A DNA stretch of 5,016 nt, taken from the NCBI GenBank assembly GCA_007132315.1, contig SLOW01000365.1, positions 1 to 5,016 on the forward strand. Reading direction: 5' to 3'. Positions 4,296 to 5,016 of this stretch are shown piece by piece. The position numbers and the translations under genes were made by a program. Origin of the DNA: Opitutales bacterium. GTDB taxonomy: Bacteria > Verrucomicrobiota > Verrucomicrobiia > Opitutales > T3Sed10-336. Numbering within the stretch: position 1 is the stretch's first letter; the number at the start of each line of letters is the position of its first letter. A model generated the notes under the pieces. It was not told the DNA's origin and did no database searches. It saw nothing but the letters and a program-made list of their open reading frames with translations.

Positions 4296-4904
4296 ATGCG
4301 AGACGAACCCAGCATTGAGATCCTTCCGATCCGCGGTCCCGACATCGCGCCTTACCTCGACGATCTGGCTGCGTTGCGTATTCGGGTTTTCCGGGATTTC
4401 CCCTACCTGTACGACGGCGACCGCGACTACGAACGGCAATACCTGCAAACCTGCATCGACTCCCCGCATAGCTTGGCCGTGCTGGTGCGTTCCGGGAGCG
4501 ATATCGTCGGCGCATCCACCTGCGTGCCGTTGTCCGATGAAGACGCCGCCTTCCGCCAACCCTTCGAATACGCGGGAATCGATACCGGCGATGTCTTCTA
4601 TCTCGCCGAATCCGTGCTCCTCCCGGAATTCCGCGGGCGCGGAATCGGCAGACGCTTTTTCGACCAACGCGAAGCCCACGCCAGAAGCCTCGGCAACTTC
4701 CGCTACACCGCCTTTTGCGCCGTCGAACGCCCCGCCTACCACCCGCGCCGCCCGACAAACTACCGTCCCCTCGACCCCTTCTGGCAAAGCCGCGGTTACC
4801 GCGAGCAGCCCCACCTCCAAGCTCACTTTCCCTGGCGCGACCTCGACGACGCCGAAGAAACAGAGAAGACGCTGACCTTCTGGCTGCGGGAATTGAACCC
4901 CTGA
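4296..4904 (+). CDS. GNAT-family N-acetyltransferase
   Basis: Cytoplasmic acetyl-CoA-dependent acyltransferase of 202 residues, substrate unknown. The acetyl-CoA pyrophosphate loop of motif A is plain: L103-A-E-S-V-L-L-P-E-F then R113-G-R-G-I-G118 and a helix F121-F-D-Q-R-E-A-H-A. The preceding strand I70-V-G-A-S-T matches motif D. The segment F140-C-A-V-E-R-P, H149-P-R-R-P, Y156-R-P-L-D and F162-W-Q-S-R-G-Y marks a distinct and well-conserved GNAT subgroup that I know only as uncharacterised. The N-terminal V31-F-R-D-F-P-Y-L-Y-D-G-D is also typical of that subgroup. ATG at 4296 is the chosen start because the conserved I8-E-I-L-P-I-R strand follows within ten residues; the ribosome site is poor. 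It lies 39 bp after the peptidase-like gene on the same strand, so read-through is possible, but a functional link is not evident. Confidence 0.93.
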   Translation: MRDEPSIEILPIRGPDIAPYLDDLAALRIRVFRDFPYLYDGDRDYERQYLQTCIDSPHSLAVLVRSGSDIVGASTCVPLSDEDAAFRQPFEYAGIDTGDVFYLAESVLLPEFRGRGIGRRFFDQREAHARSLGNFRYTAFCAVERPAYHPRRPTNYRPLDPFWQSRGYREQPHLQAHFPWRDLDDAEETEKTLTFWLRELNP

Positions 4905-4916
4905 TCCGACGGATCA
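4902..4916. repeat. Perfect short inverted repeat TGATCCG-A-CGGATCA over the GNAT stop codon
   Basis: Seven-base arms with a single central base, starting at the TGA stop. A one-base centre cannot form a good RNA loop with all pairs, and no T tract follows, so a protein-binding site or chance is more likely than a terminator. Confidence 0.35.
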
Positions 4917-4974
4917 ACCGGACAACGTCAGTAGCACGTTTCCGCCGGGGCTTCAGTCACTTCCAAGGCATGCC

Positions 4975-5016
4975 ATGGAGAAGCCGCCTCAACCGCCATC
5001 CCTCCGGCTGAAAGCC
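4975..5016 (+). CDS. Possible 5' end of a further gene, cut by the window edge
   Basis: An ATG at 4975 opens a frame of 14 codons (M-E-K-P-P-Q-P-P-S-L-R-L-K-A) that runs to the window edge without a stop. AAGG lies six bases upstream as a modest ribosome site. The peptide is too short to identify. The ATG five bases earlier (4970) hits a stop at once. It may be a real downstream gene or chance. Confidence 0.25.
   Translation, partial: MEKPPQPPSLRLKA

Noticed and set aside
4260..4917. Open frames on the minus strand opposite the GNAT gene
   Set aside because: Low-complexity Arg/Gly/Ala-rich products are antisense shadows of the GC-rich acetyltransferase gene, which has a complete acetyl-CoA motif.
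4880..4920. GGGTTCAATTCCC on the minus strand, resembling a tRNA T-arm
   Set aside because: The neighbouring bases do not extend it to a five-pair T-stem, no matching acceptor strand lies at the required distance, and the stretch is the coding end of the GNAT gene.
1..5016. CRISPR array, phage defence cluster or biosynthetic cluster
   Set aside because: No regularly spaced direct repeats, no Cas, nuclease-helicase or synthase genes; the gene set is a small operon, a toxin-antitoxin pair, one secreted protein and one acetyltransferase.

Overview
The window most likely comes from a Verrucomicrobiota genome, probably the Opitutae/Puniceicoccales side. The main clue is the C-terminal region of the large secreted protein: an F-x-x-W-x(4)-F segment, then S-G-x-x-A-D-P-x-G-D-G-x-x-N-L-L, ending in R-F-L-K-L-x-V. 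I recognise this tail from many exported proteins of that phylum. The assignment is from memory of the family, not from a search. Base composition is mixed: a 60-base stretch inside the peptidase-like gene counts about 62% GC, while one inside the PIN toxin gene counts about 45%.

Layout. (1) Positions 51-1166, minus strand: an FMN-dependent NADH-azoreductase gene followed 30 bp downstream by an HxlR-type winged-helix regulator, apparently one operon. Two inverted repeats lie upstream of the azoreductase (1212-1255) and are candidate operators. (2) About 1256-1691: no credible gene. This stretch is a mosaic of short palindromes and degenerate heptamer-type repeats. (3) Positions 1692-2345, minus strand: a toxin-antitoxin pair with a PIN-domain toxin first and a ribbon-helix-helix (HicB/Arc-like) antitoxin second, separated by 3 nt. 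A palindrome sits just upstream of the toxin start. (4) Positions 2391-2445: a very strong hairpin between the divergently transcribed toxin and peptidase genes. (5) Positions 2496-4256, plus strand: a secreted 586-residue protein with a divergent subtilisin (S8) fold that keeps His, Asn and Ser candidates but has Glu at the usual Asp position. A beta-rich middle domain and the Verrucomicrobia-type tail follow. (6) Positions 4296-4904, plus strand: a GNAT N-acetyltransferase. (7) Positions 4905-5016: intergenic, with a possible start of another plus-strand gene at 4975.

How the parts may work together. The azoreductase/HxlR pair looks like a small electrophile (quinone, azo or diamide) response module: the regulator has a Cys next to its DNA-binding domain and a Cys-x-x-Cys at its extreme C terminus, similar in concept to YodB and AzoR1 of Bacillus. 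The PIN/RHH pair is an independent, probably horizontally mobile, stability or dormancy module. The secreted peptidase-like protein and the acetyltransferase share a strand with a 39-bp gap, but I see no functional link between them. I found no clearly new multi-gene system. The most unusual items are the D-to-E S8 protein, the reversed toxin-antitoxin order, and the dense palindromic or repeat sequence in the intergenic stretches.
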